From NCBI GenBank assembly GCA_017552965.1, contig JAFZNQ010000027.1, positions 1 to 48,846 on the forward strand: a stretch of DNA of 48,846 nucleotides, written 5' to 3'. This DNA is from Abditibacteriota bacterium (GTDB lineage Bacteria; Armatimonadota; UBA5829). Shown here piece by piece: positions 14,794-23,289 of the stretch (positions within the stretch are counted from its first letter, which is position 1; each line of letters starts with the position of its first letter). The notes under the pieces were generated by a model, which had not been told where the DNA came from, searched no databases, and worked only from the letters and a program-made list of their open reading frames with translations. The position numbers were made by a program, and so were the translations under genes.

Positions 14794-16106
14794 TTTGCCT
14801 TCTCCAGATACTCCTTTATCTGCTGGGAGGCCAGACCCTTCCAGGCCCGGGACTCCTCGGGGGTGAATATCTCAAATTTGCCGATGGGATTCGACAGGTC
14901 CGGCTCGGCTGCTATATGGGTGTCCACCATTTCGTTCCAGCTGTAGAAGCCAAAGCCGTCTCCTATCCTGGCCGCCTGGTCGCCTATGCGGAAATAGTCA
15001 GTGTCCGAGCCCTTAAGCACCGCCTGTTCCTTGCCCTTGTAGGTGCGGTAGGTGATCACCAGATGCTGCCCCGTGTCCTTTTGCCACTTGATCAGGGCGT
15101 CCTCGGTCTTTTTGGAAAGCAGGCCGGTGCACCTCAGCACCGTGATATCGGCGTGGAGGGTGGTCTCGGGAGTGGCGGCGCCGTTTATCCTGTAGTAGAG
15201 CTCTGCCGGGTGGTCCGTAAACATCTCGTGGGGCAGCTCGGTGGCTATCAGCAGGTCGGGATATCTGATCTTCAGCCGCCGCTTGATCTCCGCCATGGCG
15301 TCGTTCTGCACCTTGGCCCTGAAGGCTATCTGGTCCTCTGTGGCCCGGTCGAGCTTTGCCTTGCCGGCGCTGCAGTCCTCTATATTAAAGAGCTTCGGGT
15401 CCATGAGCTCCACCTCGTCTATGCTGCCGAGCCGGGTGCCCCAGGCCTTGTTGAGCCTGTCGGTGTAGGAGTATATGTCCTTCAGATACTTCCTGAAGCG
15501 TTTGTTGGTCTCTTCGTCGTTGGAGCCGGACCACTCCAGCTCCACGGTGATGGCCACCACGGGCTTCAGCTTGCTGCCGTCCCTGACGCGCAGGATGGCT
15601 CCGTCCGAGAGGTATCTGTCCAGATAATCCACGCAGTAGCGATAGCCCGCCTCTATGGTGGCCTCGTCATAGGGGATGATGCGGTTGGGCTTGCCGTCGT
15701 AGTCCACGCCGGTCCTCAGGTCCACGCCGTACATCTTTTTGACCAGGGCGACGCGGTTCTCGCCTCCCAGATCGATCCATTCCTTCAGGCTCAGCCAGGG
15801 GAGTATCTCCAGTCCCGCCTCCTTGGCCAGCCTGTGGCCTCTGTCCAGCCAGAACCAGTCCCGGTCGATCATCTGGGACCATTCGCTGTCCAGAAAGATG
15901 ACGTTGCAGCCCATGGCCCTGATCTCCCGCAGGTCGCCGAGGGCCCGGGCGTCGTCCGAGCGCCAGGGCTCCCACCAGTGGGTGAAGAAATAAAAGCCGC
16001 ACAGGGGCGAGTTGTCCCGGGTCCTCAGGGTGGTGGGCCTGCCGGCTGCCAGAAGGGCGCCGGCGGACAGCGTGAGGATCAGGAGCATAGCAAAAACATA
16101 TCTCAT
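14790..16106 (-). CDS. Secreted putative TIM-barrel glycosidase, paralogue 2
   Basis: A 438-residue exported protein (signal peptide about residues 1-20, ending LLAAG). It shares with the following gene the opening TTLRTRDNSPLCGFYFF, HWWEPWR, DSEW, LEILPWLSLKEW, ITVELEW, LPHEMF, LSKKTEDALIKWQKDTGQ and YSWNEMVDTHIAAEPD. Most catalytic-looking residues are conserved between the two, which suggests that both are active. They differ most in the middle and at the C-terminus, so they may act on different linkages. AAGGAGA precedes the ATG. It lies 32 bases after a GH172 gene, which is the best clue that both act on the same glycan. Confidence 0.75.
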   Translation of the reverse strand: MRYVFAMLLILTLSAGALLAAGRPTTLRTRDNSPLCGFYFFTHWWEPWRSDDARALGDLREIRAMGCNVIFLDSEWSQMIDRDWFWLDRGHRLAKEAGLEILPWLSLKEWIDLGGENRVALVKKMYGVDLRTGVDYDGKPNRIIPYDEATIEAGYRYCVDYLDRYLSDGAILRVRDGSKLKPVVAITVELEWSGSNDEETNKRFRKYLKDIYSYTDRLNKAWGTRLGSIDEVELMDPKLFNIEDCSAGKAKLDRATEDQIAFRAKVQNDAMAEIKRRLKIRYPDLLIATELPHEMFTDHPAELYYRINGAATPETTLHADITVLRCTGLLSKKTEDALIKWQKDTGQHLVITYRTYKGKEQAVLKGSDTDYFRIGDQAARIGDGFGFYSWNEMVDTHIAAEPDLSNPIGKFEIFTPEESRAWKGLASQQIKEYLEKAK

Positions 16107-16138
16107 ATATTTTCTCCTTGTGTGTCAGATGTCCTGTG

Positions 16139-17203
16139 TTACGGTGTGTCCAGATAATAGTAGGCCGTGGTGATATAGTCGTTGGCCAGAGGGATGTATT
16201 CCTTGTTCCAGCCCAGGTCAAACATGGTGACGCGCAGGTCCTTTTTGAATTTCACCGGGTCTTTCACGTGCCATCTGTAGGCCATGAACCAGTCCTCGGC
16301 CCTGCCATCGCCGGTCTCGCTGTGGTTGATGCAGTAAAGGCCTGAGTAGAGGCCGGACACAGTGGTATATACCACCCCGTCCACCTCCCAGGCGTTGGAG
16401 CCTCCGAAGTAGTCCTCCAGTCCGGTGAAGTTGACCGTGGGCCTGTCCTTGTCCCCGTCTATGTAAAAGCGCACCTCTCCCTCGCACCAGCAGCCGCAGC
16501 CCCTGGCTTTTTCGGCGTCGCTCCGCAGACACAGGGCCGTGCCCGCATATTTGCCCGCGCCTTTTACATCCAGAACGGTAACGGGCACCCCGGGCTTTAC
16601 CGGGATGTTTTCCCTGTATTCCGTGTGGAACCGGCCGGCGTTCTTCGGCAGCTTCTTCAGGGTCCCGTTTATGGTATAATAGCTGACCCGGGCCCGGGAA
16701 GAGGTGTTCTCCAGGGTCATGCGGAAGCTCTTGCCGAAGGGCATGGCCCAGTAGCAGTTCATGCCCAGTCTGGGAGAGATGAACACCTGGGACGAGTCCA
16801 GCACCGGATATTTTTTGTCGTAGTGGTTCACGTTGGTGGGCCGGGCATGGGCAAAAAAGGCGGGCAGGGGGCACTCCACGGCGGGAGTCTTGGCTCCGTC
16901 CCAGTATATCCTCAGTATGAATTCCGGCGTCACGTCGCCGCCGAACCATATGCTGTCTATGGTCCCCGTTCCCTCATAGTCGGCGAGCGCAGCCGTTTCT
17001 CCGGGGCCGACGGTGATGGACGGAGAAGGCTTCAGACCTCCCCTGAGTTCGGATACGGCTCCTCCGCCCCGGGCGCCTGTGGGGTTCTCCGGAGAGATGG
17101 CAAAGGAGACTTCGTCCTCCAGCTCGTAGAGCTCTGCGGCGAAGATGGGCGCCGCAGCGGCAAGAATGGCAACAGACAGTAAGATGAGCATCATAGTTTT
17201 CAT
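16139..17203 (-). CDS. Secreted DUF2961/GH172 glycosidase, copy 2
   Basis: A 354-residue exported protein (signal peptide about residues 1-22). It matches DUF2961, now GH172, whose characterised members act on difructose dianhydride or on D-arabinofuranosides. Family signatures visible are SIWFGGD, LRIYWDGAKTPAVECPL, MNCYWAMPFGKSF, CEGEVRFYIDGD and TGLEDYFGGSNAW; the glutamates of the last two are the expected catalytic pair. It is a full-length paralogue of the gene at 17249-18289. The ribosome binding site is weak (AAGG). Position: second gene of the five-gene operon read from 18360 to 12929. The substrate is an inference from family; the operon has no transporter or regulator. Confidence 0.9.
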   Translation of the reverse strand: MKTMMLILLSVAILAAAAPIFAAELYELEDEVSFAISPENPTGARGGGAVSELRGGLKPSPSITVGPGETAALADYEGTGTIDSIWFGGDVTPEFILRIYWDGAKTPAVECPLPAFFAHARPTNVNHYDKKYPVLDSSQVFISPRLGMNCYWAMPFGKSFRMTLENTSSRARVSYYTINGTLKKLPKNAGRFHTEYRENIPVKPGVPVTVLDVKGAGKYAGTALCLRSDAEKARGCGCWCEGEVRFYIDGDKDRPTVNFTGLEDYFGGSNAWEVDGVVYTTVSGLYSGLYCINHSETGDGRAEDWFMAYRWHVKDPVKFKKDLRVTMFDLGWNKEYIPLANDYITTAYYYLDTP

Positions 17204-17248
17204 TGAGTTAACCTTGCCCCGGCCGGTCCGCCGGGGACGCCGGTCCCG

Positions 17249-18289
17249 TCAGGGCGTGTCCAGATAATAATATGCGGTGGCGCGTACGTCATCGGCCCGG
17301 GTCTCAAAGCCGGTGGTGTCCCGGTTCCAGCCGAGACTGAAAAGGGTGGCCTTCAGATCCCTGGCAAAATAGATGGGGTCCGCATCGTGCCATCTGTAGC
17401 CCATGAACAGGTCTCCCTTGTAGCCGTGGGTGCCGGGCGCCCGGTTGATGCAGTAGAGGCCGGCGTGAAAGCCGGATACCGTGTGGTAATCTCCGCCCAC
17501 CGTCCAGGCAAAGGAGCCGCAGAGATAGTCCTCCAGGCCCGTAAAGTTGATGGTGGGCCGCTCCCCGTCCCCGTCGATATAAAAACGCGGCTCGCCTTCG
17601 CACCAGCAGCCGGGGCTCTCGGTCCTGATGCACAGAGCCGTGCCCACGTATTTGCCCTTCCCCTTTATGTCGGCAAAGACCACCGGCTTTCCCTTTTCCG
17701 CGGCGCCTTGCCGGTATTGGGTATGAAAATAACCTGCGCTCCCGGGGATATGCCTCAGAGTCCCGTTGATGGTGTAAAACGTGGTCAGGGGACGCTCCGA
17801 CTCGTTGGTCAGAGTAATGCGGAAACCCTTCCTGAAGGGCATTTTCCAGTAGCAGTTCATGCCGTGATTTGGGCTGATAAGTATCATGGAAGAATTGAGC
17901 ACCGGGAACCTGCCGTCAAAATGGTTTACGTCCACGGGAGAGGCGTGGGCAAAAAAGGCGGGCAGGGGACAGTAAACTGCCGGCTCTTTGGCTCCGTCCC
18001 AGTATATGCGCAGGGTGAAGTCGGGAGAGACTTCGCCGCCTATCCAGATGCTGTTTACGGTCCCTTCGCCACTGAAGTCCGCTATAACGGCGGTCTCCCG
18101 GGGCTGAACGGTGACTGCGGGGGAGGGCTTCAGGCCACCCTTGGTTTCCGGCAGGGCCCCGCCTCCCTTTGCCCCCGATGGGTTTTCCGCAGACAGGGTG
18201 AAGGAGGAGGCTTCCTCCAGGGTAAACATTTCTTGCGCGCAGATGCGGCAGGGCAAAAGAGCCGCCAGCAAAAGGATCAACAGGTACAC
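17249..18289 (-). CDS. Secreted DUF2961/GH172 glycosidase, copy 1
   Basis: A 346-residue exported protein when started at the GTG at 18289, which has AAGGAGAGAG just upstream; that start also gives a clean signal peptide (about residues 1-19, ending CAQ after CRI). An upstream in-frame ATG would add 13 residues without a ribosome binding site and is rejected. GH172 signatures: SIWIGGE, LRIYWDGAKEPAVYCPL, MNCYWKMPFRKGF, CEGEPRFYIDGD and TGLEDYLCGSFAW, with both catalytic glutamates. It is the promoter-proximal gene of the five-gene operon and a tandem paralogue of the next gene. It ends in the same YYYLDTP tail as its paralogue. Confidence 0.9.
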   Translation of the reverse strand: MYLLILLLAALLPCRICAQEMFTLEEASSFTLSAENPSGAKGGGALPETKGGLKPSPAVTVQPRETAVIADFSGEGTVNSIWIGGEVSPDFTLRIYWDGAKEPAVYCPLPAFFAHASPVDVNHFDGRFPVLNSSMILISPNHGMNCYWKMPFRKGFRITLTNESERPLTTFYTINGTLRHIPGSAGYFHTQYRQGAAEKGKPVVFADIKGKGKYVGTALCIRTESPGCWCEGEPRFYIDGDGERPTINFTGLEDYLCGSFAWTVGGDYHTVSGFHAGLYCINRAPGTHGYKGDLFMGYRWHDADPIYFARDLKATLFSLGWNRDTTGFETRADDVRATAYYYLDTP

Positions 18290-18331
18290 GTCTCTCTCCT
18301 TAAATATGATCTTTGAGATATAATACAAGTC

Positions 18332-18360
18332 ATTATAACATATGACCCGGTCTTTGTCAA
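18332..18360 (-). promoter_or_regulatory. Promoter of the GH172/glycosidase operon
   Basis: On the minus strand a perfect TTGACA (18355-18360), 17-base spacer, TATAAT (18332-18337) preceded by TGT. It is close to the ideal consensus, so expression should be strong unless repressed; I see no clear operator. It diverges from the promoter at 18386-18414. Confidence 0.88.
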
Positions 18361-18385
18361 ACGCTTTTGCCCGGCGGCGTCTCTA

Positions 18386-18414
18386 TTGCCCGCGGAGCGT
18401 TTCTGTGATATAAT
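18386..18414 (+). promoter_or_regulatory. Promoter of the ricT-metG-ispE-dxs transcript
   Basis: TTGCCC (18386-18391), 17-base spacer, TATAAT (18409-18414) preceded by TGA. Confidence 0.8.
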
Positions 18415-18461
18415 ATAAATGAACAAATTAATCGAGATAAATACCCTAAAGGATATAACAT

Positions 18462-19703
18462 ATGCCAACAGTAGTAGGGGTCGCCTTCAAGAAGGCCGGC
18501 AAGGTGTACAACTTCGGCACCAACGGGCTGGAGCTGCGCGAGGGCATGAACGTCATCGCTCACACCAAGCGCGGCTGGAAGATGGGCATGGTAGTGACCA
18601 ACCCCAAAGAGATCACGGAAGAAGAGATAATAGGCGATTTTTGCGAGGTGGACCGCATCGCTACCCGGGCGGATATGGAAAAGGTGAAGAGACACCCGGC
18701 CATAGCGGCGGAGCATTTCAAGGTCTGCGAGCAAAAGATCGCCGAGCACGGGCTGCCCATGCGCCTTTTGAGCGCCGAGCTGTCCTTTGACGAGTCCATG
18801 ATCACCTTTTTCTTTGCCGCCGAAAACCGGGTGGACTTCAGAGAGCTGGTCCGGGACGTGGCCGGCGCCATCCACCTCAAGGTGCAGCTGATGCAGATAG
18901 GCGTCAGAGACGAGGCCAAGCTCATAGGGGGCTACGGCTCCTGCGGCCGGCAGCTGTGCTGCAGCCTGTTTATGAGCGACCTGTCCGTGTCGGTGAGCAT
19001 GAAGATGGCCAAGGACCAGTCGCTGTTCCTCAACCCGGCCAAGTTTTCCGGCTGCTGCGGCAAGCTCATGTGCTGCCTGAAGTTCGAGAACGAGTTTTAC
19101 AGCCAGATGCAGAGCGCTCTTCCCGCCGTGGGAGTGTATCTGAACACGGACAAGGGCGTGTGCAAGGTCAAGGAGTACAACTACATAGCCGGCACCGCCA
19201 TTCTGGTGGGCGAAGAGGGCTCCAGCTTCACGGTGCCTCTTGCCAAGCTCAATATGGAGGGCCTGTGCCGCAAGCACGGCATCCACACGGAGAACTGCGA
19301 CGAGAATTGTCAGACCGTGGACGTGGAAAGGCTCAGGGAGCTGGGAGTCATGACCCTCAAAAAGGACGAGGAAGAGACTCCCTTTACCATACCCTCCTAT
19401 GACGGCAGCACCTCCATCAGCTTTGACTTTCCCGAGGAAGAGCCCGAAAGCGAGGGCAAGGCCTCGAAGAAAAAGCATCGCCGCAGGCAGTCCGCTTCCA
19501 AAAACGGCAACAATCAGAAGATGCCCAAGGGCCCCAAGCCCTTTACCATGGGAGGAGACGACTCTCCCGATCTGGGCATCGTATTCAGGGATCTGAAGGA
19601 CGAAGCGAACCAGGCCAAGAAGAAAAAGAAGCACAGGCCATCAAAGAAGAACAAGCCGGGCGCCCCGGGCAGCCCGGAGCAAAAGGATACTGCAAATGAG
19701 TAA
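18462..19703 (+). CDS. ricT: PSP1-domain protein (RicT/YaaT-like)
   Basis: A 413-residue cytoplasmic protein with an N-terminal PSP1 domain (residues about 1-270). In Bacillus, RicT works with RicA and RicF as an iron-sulfur complex that assists RNase Y. Family features are YGSCGRQLCCS, SGCCGKLMCCLKFE and the later cysteine pair in the HGIHTENCDENC region, which probably take part in cluster binding. The C-terminal 130 residues are a low-complexity acidic then Lys-rich tail, longer than in RicT and probably disordered. AAAGGA lies upstream of the ATG. The stop overlaps the start of metG by eight bases; yaaT next to metG-type genes is a common arrangement. Confidence 0.9.
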   Translation: MPTVVGVAFKKAGKVYNFGTNGLELREGMNVIAHTKRGWKMGMVVTNPKEITEEEIIGDFCEVDRIATRADMEKVKRHPAIAAEHFKVCEQKIAEHGLPMRLLSAELSFDESMITFFFAAENRVDFRELVRDVAGAIHLKVQLMQIGVRDEAKLIGGYGSCGRQLCCSLFMSDLSVSVSMKMAKDQSLFLNPAKFSGCCGKLMCCLKFENEFYSQMQSALPAVGVYLNTDKGVCKVKEYNYIAGTAILVGEEGSSFTVPLAKLNMEGLCRKHGIHTENCDENCQTVDVERLRELGVMTLKKDEEETPFTIPSYDGSTSISFDFPEEEPESEGKASKKKHRRRQSASKNGNNQKMPKGPKPFTMGGDDSPDLGIVFRDLKDEANQAKKKKKHRPSKKNKPGAPGSPEQKDTANE

Positions 19704-21636
19704 AAATTATTATATAACCACTCCCATTTATTACGTCAACGACGTGCCTCATATAGGCAACGCCTATACCACCATCATAGCCGACTGCTTCAGCCGGTAC
19801 ACCAGGCTCATGGGGACGCCCTGTCATTTTCTCACGGGCACAGACGAGCACGCCACCAAGGTGGCGGCCGTAGCTCAGCAGAAGGGGATCCCCACCAAGG
19901 AATTCGTGGACGGACTGTCGGAGGCCTTTCAGCAGGTGTGGAAAAACCTGGACATAGAGTATGACGACTTTATCCGCACCACCGAGCCCCGCCACAAGGA
20001 CGTGGTCCGGGCCATATTCAGCCAGCTGCTGGACCAGGGCGACATATACAAGGGCGTTTACAAGGGCTGGTACTGCTCGCCCTGCGAGACCTTTTTCCTG
20101 GAGAGCGAGCTGGTGGACGGCTGCTGTCCCAACCCGGAATGCAGACGGCCCGTGCAGCTGGTGGAGGAAGAAAACTACTACTTCAGACTGTCCGCCTACG
20201 GCGACAGGCTGCTGGCATACATCAAGGATCATCCTGATTTTCTCCTGCCCGAGTCCCGCAAGAACGAGGTGGTGGGCTTTATCAAGCAGGGCCTCAAGGA
20301 CGTGTCCATCACCCGTAAGAACACGGGCTGGGGCATCACCGTGCCCGGCGACGACAACATGGTGATCTACGTGTGGTTTGACGCCCTCATCAACTATATC
20401 AGCGCCGCCGGCTATCTGGCCGACCCGGACAAATTCACCTCTCTGTGGCCTGCGGACCTGCAGCTCATGGGCAAGGACATATTCGTCCGGTTCCACTCCA
20501 CCTTCTGGCCCGCATTGCTGATGGCCCTCAATCTGGAGCTGCCGAAGCACATCATAGGCCACGGCTTCTGGACCATCAACGGCGAAAAGATCTCCAAGAG
20601 CAAGGGCAACGCAGTGAGCCCCGCCCAGATGGCGGAGGAGCTGTCGGAAAAGTCCGGCGCCTCCATAGAGGTGTGCAGAGACGCGGTGCGCTATTATCTG
20701 GCCAGAGAGACCACCTTCGGAGTGGACGGCGACTTCAGCTTCGACACCTTTTACGGCAGATACAACTCGGACCTGGCCAATGACCTGGGCAACCTGCTGA
20801 ACAGGTCTCTGGGCATGCTCACCTCCTACAACGAGGGCCGTCTGCCCGCGCCGGTGCCCGGAGCCCTGCGCATAGCCATCACAGACGCTCAGGCGGAATA
20901 CGTCAGAGGCATGGAAGCCTTTGCTCCCAATCAGGCTCTGGACGCCGTGTGGGACCTCATCAACGCCGGCAACAAATACATACAGGACAGCATGCCCTGG
21001 CAGCTCAACAAGGAGGGCCGCAGGGAGGAGCTGGACCTGGTGCTGTTCTCGGCTCTGGAGGTCATCAGAGCGGCGGCCATCATGGTGTCTCCCTTTATGC
21101 CCAACACTGCCCGGGAGATCCTGAAGCAGCTGGGCATAGGCTCCCGGGAGTTCAAATGGGAGGACGTGATCAGCCCCGATCCCTTTGCGGGAGCCGAGGG
21201 CATAGCGGCCCGGCCCATATTCCCCAGAATGGGGGGCAAGGGTGACAAAAAGCAGCAGGCTGCTCCCAAAAAGGAGGAGCCCAAGCAGCCGGCAGAGCCC
21301 GCCGGCAGCGACGACACCATATCCATCGAGGATTTTGCCAAGCTGGATCTGAGAGTGGGCAGGATCACTGCCGCGGAAAAGGTGGAGGGCGCCGACAAGC
21401 TCTACAAGCTCACCGTGGACCTGGGCTCCGAGACCCGCACCATCTGCGCGGGCATGGCTCCCTATTACGAGGCGGATTATATGGTGGGCAAGGAGATAGT
21501 GGTCATAGCCAATCTGAAGCCCCGGAAGATCAGGGGCATCCTGAGCCACGGCATGATGCTGGCCGGCGAGGACGCCAACGGAGTCAAGTTCCTGAGTCCC
21601 GAAGGACAGCTGGAGCCCGGCTCAAAGATCAGATAG
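19696..21636 (+). CDS. metG: Methionyl-tRNA synthetase with C-terminal tRNA-binding domain
   Basis: Class I synthetase that charges tRNA-Met, 646 residues. The HIGH motif is HIGN at residues 19-22 and the KMSKS motif is KISKS at 298-302. A zinc-knuckle region with cysteines (YCSPCE and CCPNPEC) lies near residues 127-155. After a Pro/Lys/Glu-rich linker (about 512-540), residues about 543-646 form a Trbp111/EMAPII-like OB domain (DFAKLDLRVGRI), which dimerises and grips tRNA. The start overlaps the end of ricT, so translation is probably coupled. Length and domain order are normal for the long bacterial form. Confidence 0.97.
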   Translation: MSKNYYITTPIYYVNDVPHIGNAYTTIIADCFSRYTRLMGTPCHFLTGTDEHATKVAAVAQQKGIPTKEFVDGLSEAFQQVWKNLDIEYDDFIRTTEPRHKDVVRAIFSQLLDQGDIYKGVYKGWYCSPCETFFLESELVDGCCPNPECRRPVQLVEEENYYFRLSAYGDRLLAYIKDHPDFLLPESRKNEVVGFIKQGLKDVSITRKNTGWGITVPGDDNMVIYVWFDALINYISAAGYLADPDKFTSLWPADLQLMGKDIFVRFHSTFWPALLMALNLELPKHIIGHGFWTINGEKISKSKGNAVSPAQMAEELSEKSGASIEVCRDAVRYYLARETTFGVDGDFSFDTFYGRYNSDLANDLGNLLNRSLGMLTSYNEGRLPAPVPGALRIAITDAQAEYVRGMEAFAPNQALDAVWDLINAGNKYIQDSMPWQLNKEGRREELDLVLFSALEVIRAAAIMVSPFMPNTAREILKQLGIGSREFKWEDVISPDPFAGAEGIAARPIFPRMGGKGDKKQQAAPKKEEPKQPAEPAGSDDTISIEDFAKLDLRVGRITAAEKVEGADKLYKLTVDLGSETRTICAGMAPYYEADYMVGKEIVVIANLKPRKIRGILSHGMMLAGEDANGVKFLSPEGQLEPGSKIR

Positions 21637-21637
21637 T

Positions 21638-22519
21638 ATGGAGATCAAAGCCTTTGCCAAGGTCAATCTGACCCTGGAAGTGGGAGAGAGGCGGCCCGAC
21701 GGCTACCACTCCCTGAGGAGCATCACGGCCTGCGTGTCCCTCTGCGACAGGCTGACCGTGACCCTCAAAGAAGGCGGGAAGATAGACCTGGACTGCTCCG
21801 ATGGGAGCATACCCACAGAGACCAACACGGCATACAGGGCGGCTCTGGCCTTCAGAGACGCCTTTTGCCCCGGTCTGGGAGCGGAGATCAGGCTGCAAAA
21901 GCATATACCCAGTCAGGCGGGCCTGGGCGGCGGGAGCAGCGACGCCTCGGCGGTGCTGCTGGCCCTCAACAGGCTCTGCGGAAGCCCTGCCTCCCCCCGG
22001 GAGCTGGCGGCTCTGGGAGCCGGTCTGGGCTCGGATATGCCTCTCTTTATTTACGGAGGCATCTGCCTTATGGAGGGCAGGGGAGAGAAGATCACCCCCT
22101 TGCCGGACTCCTTTCCCATGGACCTCATACTGCTGAAGCCCGGGACGGGAGTTTCCACCCGGGAGGCCTACGCCATGCTGGACCGGCGGGGGACCGCCGG
22201 GAGCCTGACAAGCCCCCGCAGCCTGCCCGGCAGCAGAGAAGAATACTACAAGATAGCCTGCAACTCCTTTGAGGAGCCCGCCGCGGCCCTCAACGGTGAG
22301 GTGCCCCTGGCGGCGGCTCACCTGAAGGCAGCCGGCGCGGAGTTCACCCTGCTGTGCGGCTCCGGGTCCGCGGTGATGGGAGTATATGAGGACCCGGCGG
22401 CCCGGGACCGGGCTCTGGAGCAGCTGCTCCGCGCCACAGATATGCAGGCTCTGCCCTGCAGAATAATGACGAGAGAAGAATACGCAAGAGAGATGTTCGG
22501 AGACATCACGATCCTGTAG
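21638..22519 (+). CDS. ispE: 4-diphosphocytidyl-2-C-methyl-D-erythritol kinase
   Basis: IspE phosphorylates CDP-methylerythritol in the non-mevalonate (MEP) isoprenoid pathway. The 293-residue protein has the GHMP-kinase layout: KAFAKVNLTLEV with the substrate-binding lysine at the start, RRPDGYHSLRSI, the ATP loop GLGGGSSDASAVLLALN near residue 97, and a C-terminal LLCGSGSAVMGVY motif. It begins one base after the metG stop, which implies coupling. dxs lies two genes downstream and dxr 4.5 kb downstream, so three MEP steps are encoded here. Confidence 0.96.
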   Translation: MEIKAFAKVNLTLEVGERRPDGYHSLRSITACVSLCDRLTVTLKEGGKIDLDCSDGSIPTETNTAYRAALAFRDAFCPGLGAEIRLQKHIPSQAGLGGGSSDASAVLLALNRLCGSPASPRELAALGAGLGSDMPLFIYGGICLMEGRGEKITPLPDSFPMDLILLKPGTGVSTREAYAMLDRRGTAGSLTSPRSLPGSREEYYKIACNSFEEPAAALNGEVPLAAAHLKAAGAEFTLLCGSGSAVMGVYEDPAARDRALEQLLRATDMQALPCRIMTREEYAREMFGDITIL

Positions 22520-22521
22520 CC

Positions 22522-23289
22522 ATGAAGATAGACGCAGTAGTATTGGCCGGCGCTCCGGCCAACGAATTTGAAGACGAAGTCCCCCTAACCTCCAGAGCCA
22601 TGGTCATGCTGGACGGCAAGACCATGCTGGACCGGGTGCTGGAGCCCATATCGGCCAACGAAAGCATCAGCCGGACCTGCGCCGTGGGTCACGTGGTCTC
22701 CGATTGTGCCGACGCCATACTGGAGCCGGGCGATACTCTGGTGGACAACGTGAAAAAGGCTCTCTCCGAGTTCGTGGATGCTGAGTACGTGCTGCTCTCT
22801 ACCAGCGACATCCCTCTCATAGACTCCGACTCCGTCTCCGACTTTCTGGCGCAGGCCCTGGAGGAGGACTGGGATCTGGTGTATCCCGTCTGCCGCAGGG
22901 AAGTGGCGGAGGGCCTCTATCCCGACCTGAAAAGGACCTACGTCAGGATAGCCGACGGCGAATTCACCGGCGGCAATATGATGCTCATCAAGACAGACTA
23001 TTTTGACCGTCTCCTGCCGGTGCTCTCCAAGCTCTACGAATACAGAAAGCAGCCTGCCAAACTGGCCGGCCTGCTGGGCCTGCAGATCATATTCCGTTTT
23101 CTCCTCTCCCGGATCAACACCGCCTTTCTGGACCTTGCAACCATCGAAAAGCACGCCTCGCGCATATTGGGAGGCGGCAGGATGAAGGCCCTCATCACCG
23201 GCCATCCGGAGATATGCGAAGATCTGGACAAAAAAGAGGAGCTGCCTCTCTATGAGGCCATTCTGAAGGAAAGGTCGGACAGTATATGA
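22522..23289 (+). CDS. Nucleotidyltransferase-like protein (GT-A/MobA-like fold)
   Basis: A 255-residue protein with a nucleotide-diphospho-sugar transferase-like N-terminus: a DAVVLAGA strand, then GKTMLDRVLEPI, and an acidic LLSTSDIPLID motif that would bind the metal and nucleotide. The usual Gly-rich GxGxRMG loop of IspD and MobA is replaced by AGAPANEFEDEVPL, so standard activity is doubtful. Residues about 150-210 (GGNMMLIKTDYF) are typical of this uncharacterised family. It lies between ispE (2 bases) and dxs (ATGA overlap), which ties it to isoprenoid genes. It could be a diverged IspD, another cytidylyl or mannosyl-type transferase, or a passenger. Confidence 0.75.
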   Translation: MKIDAVVLAGAPANEFEDEVPLTSRAMVMLDGKTMLDRVLEPISANESISRTCAVGHVVSDCADAILEPGDTLVDNVKKALSEFVDAEYVLLSTSDIPLIDSDSVSDFLAQALEEDWDLVYPVCRREVAEGLYPDLKRTYVRIADGEFTGGNMMLIKTDYFDRLLPVLSKLYEYRKQPAKLAGLLGLQIIFRFLLSRINTAFLDLATIEKHASRILGGGRMKALITGHPEICEDLDKKEELPLYEAILKERSDSI

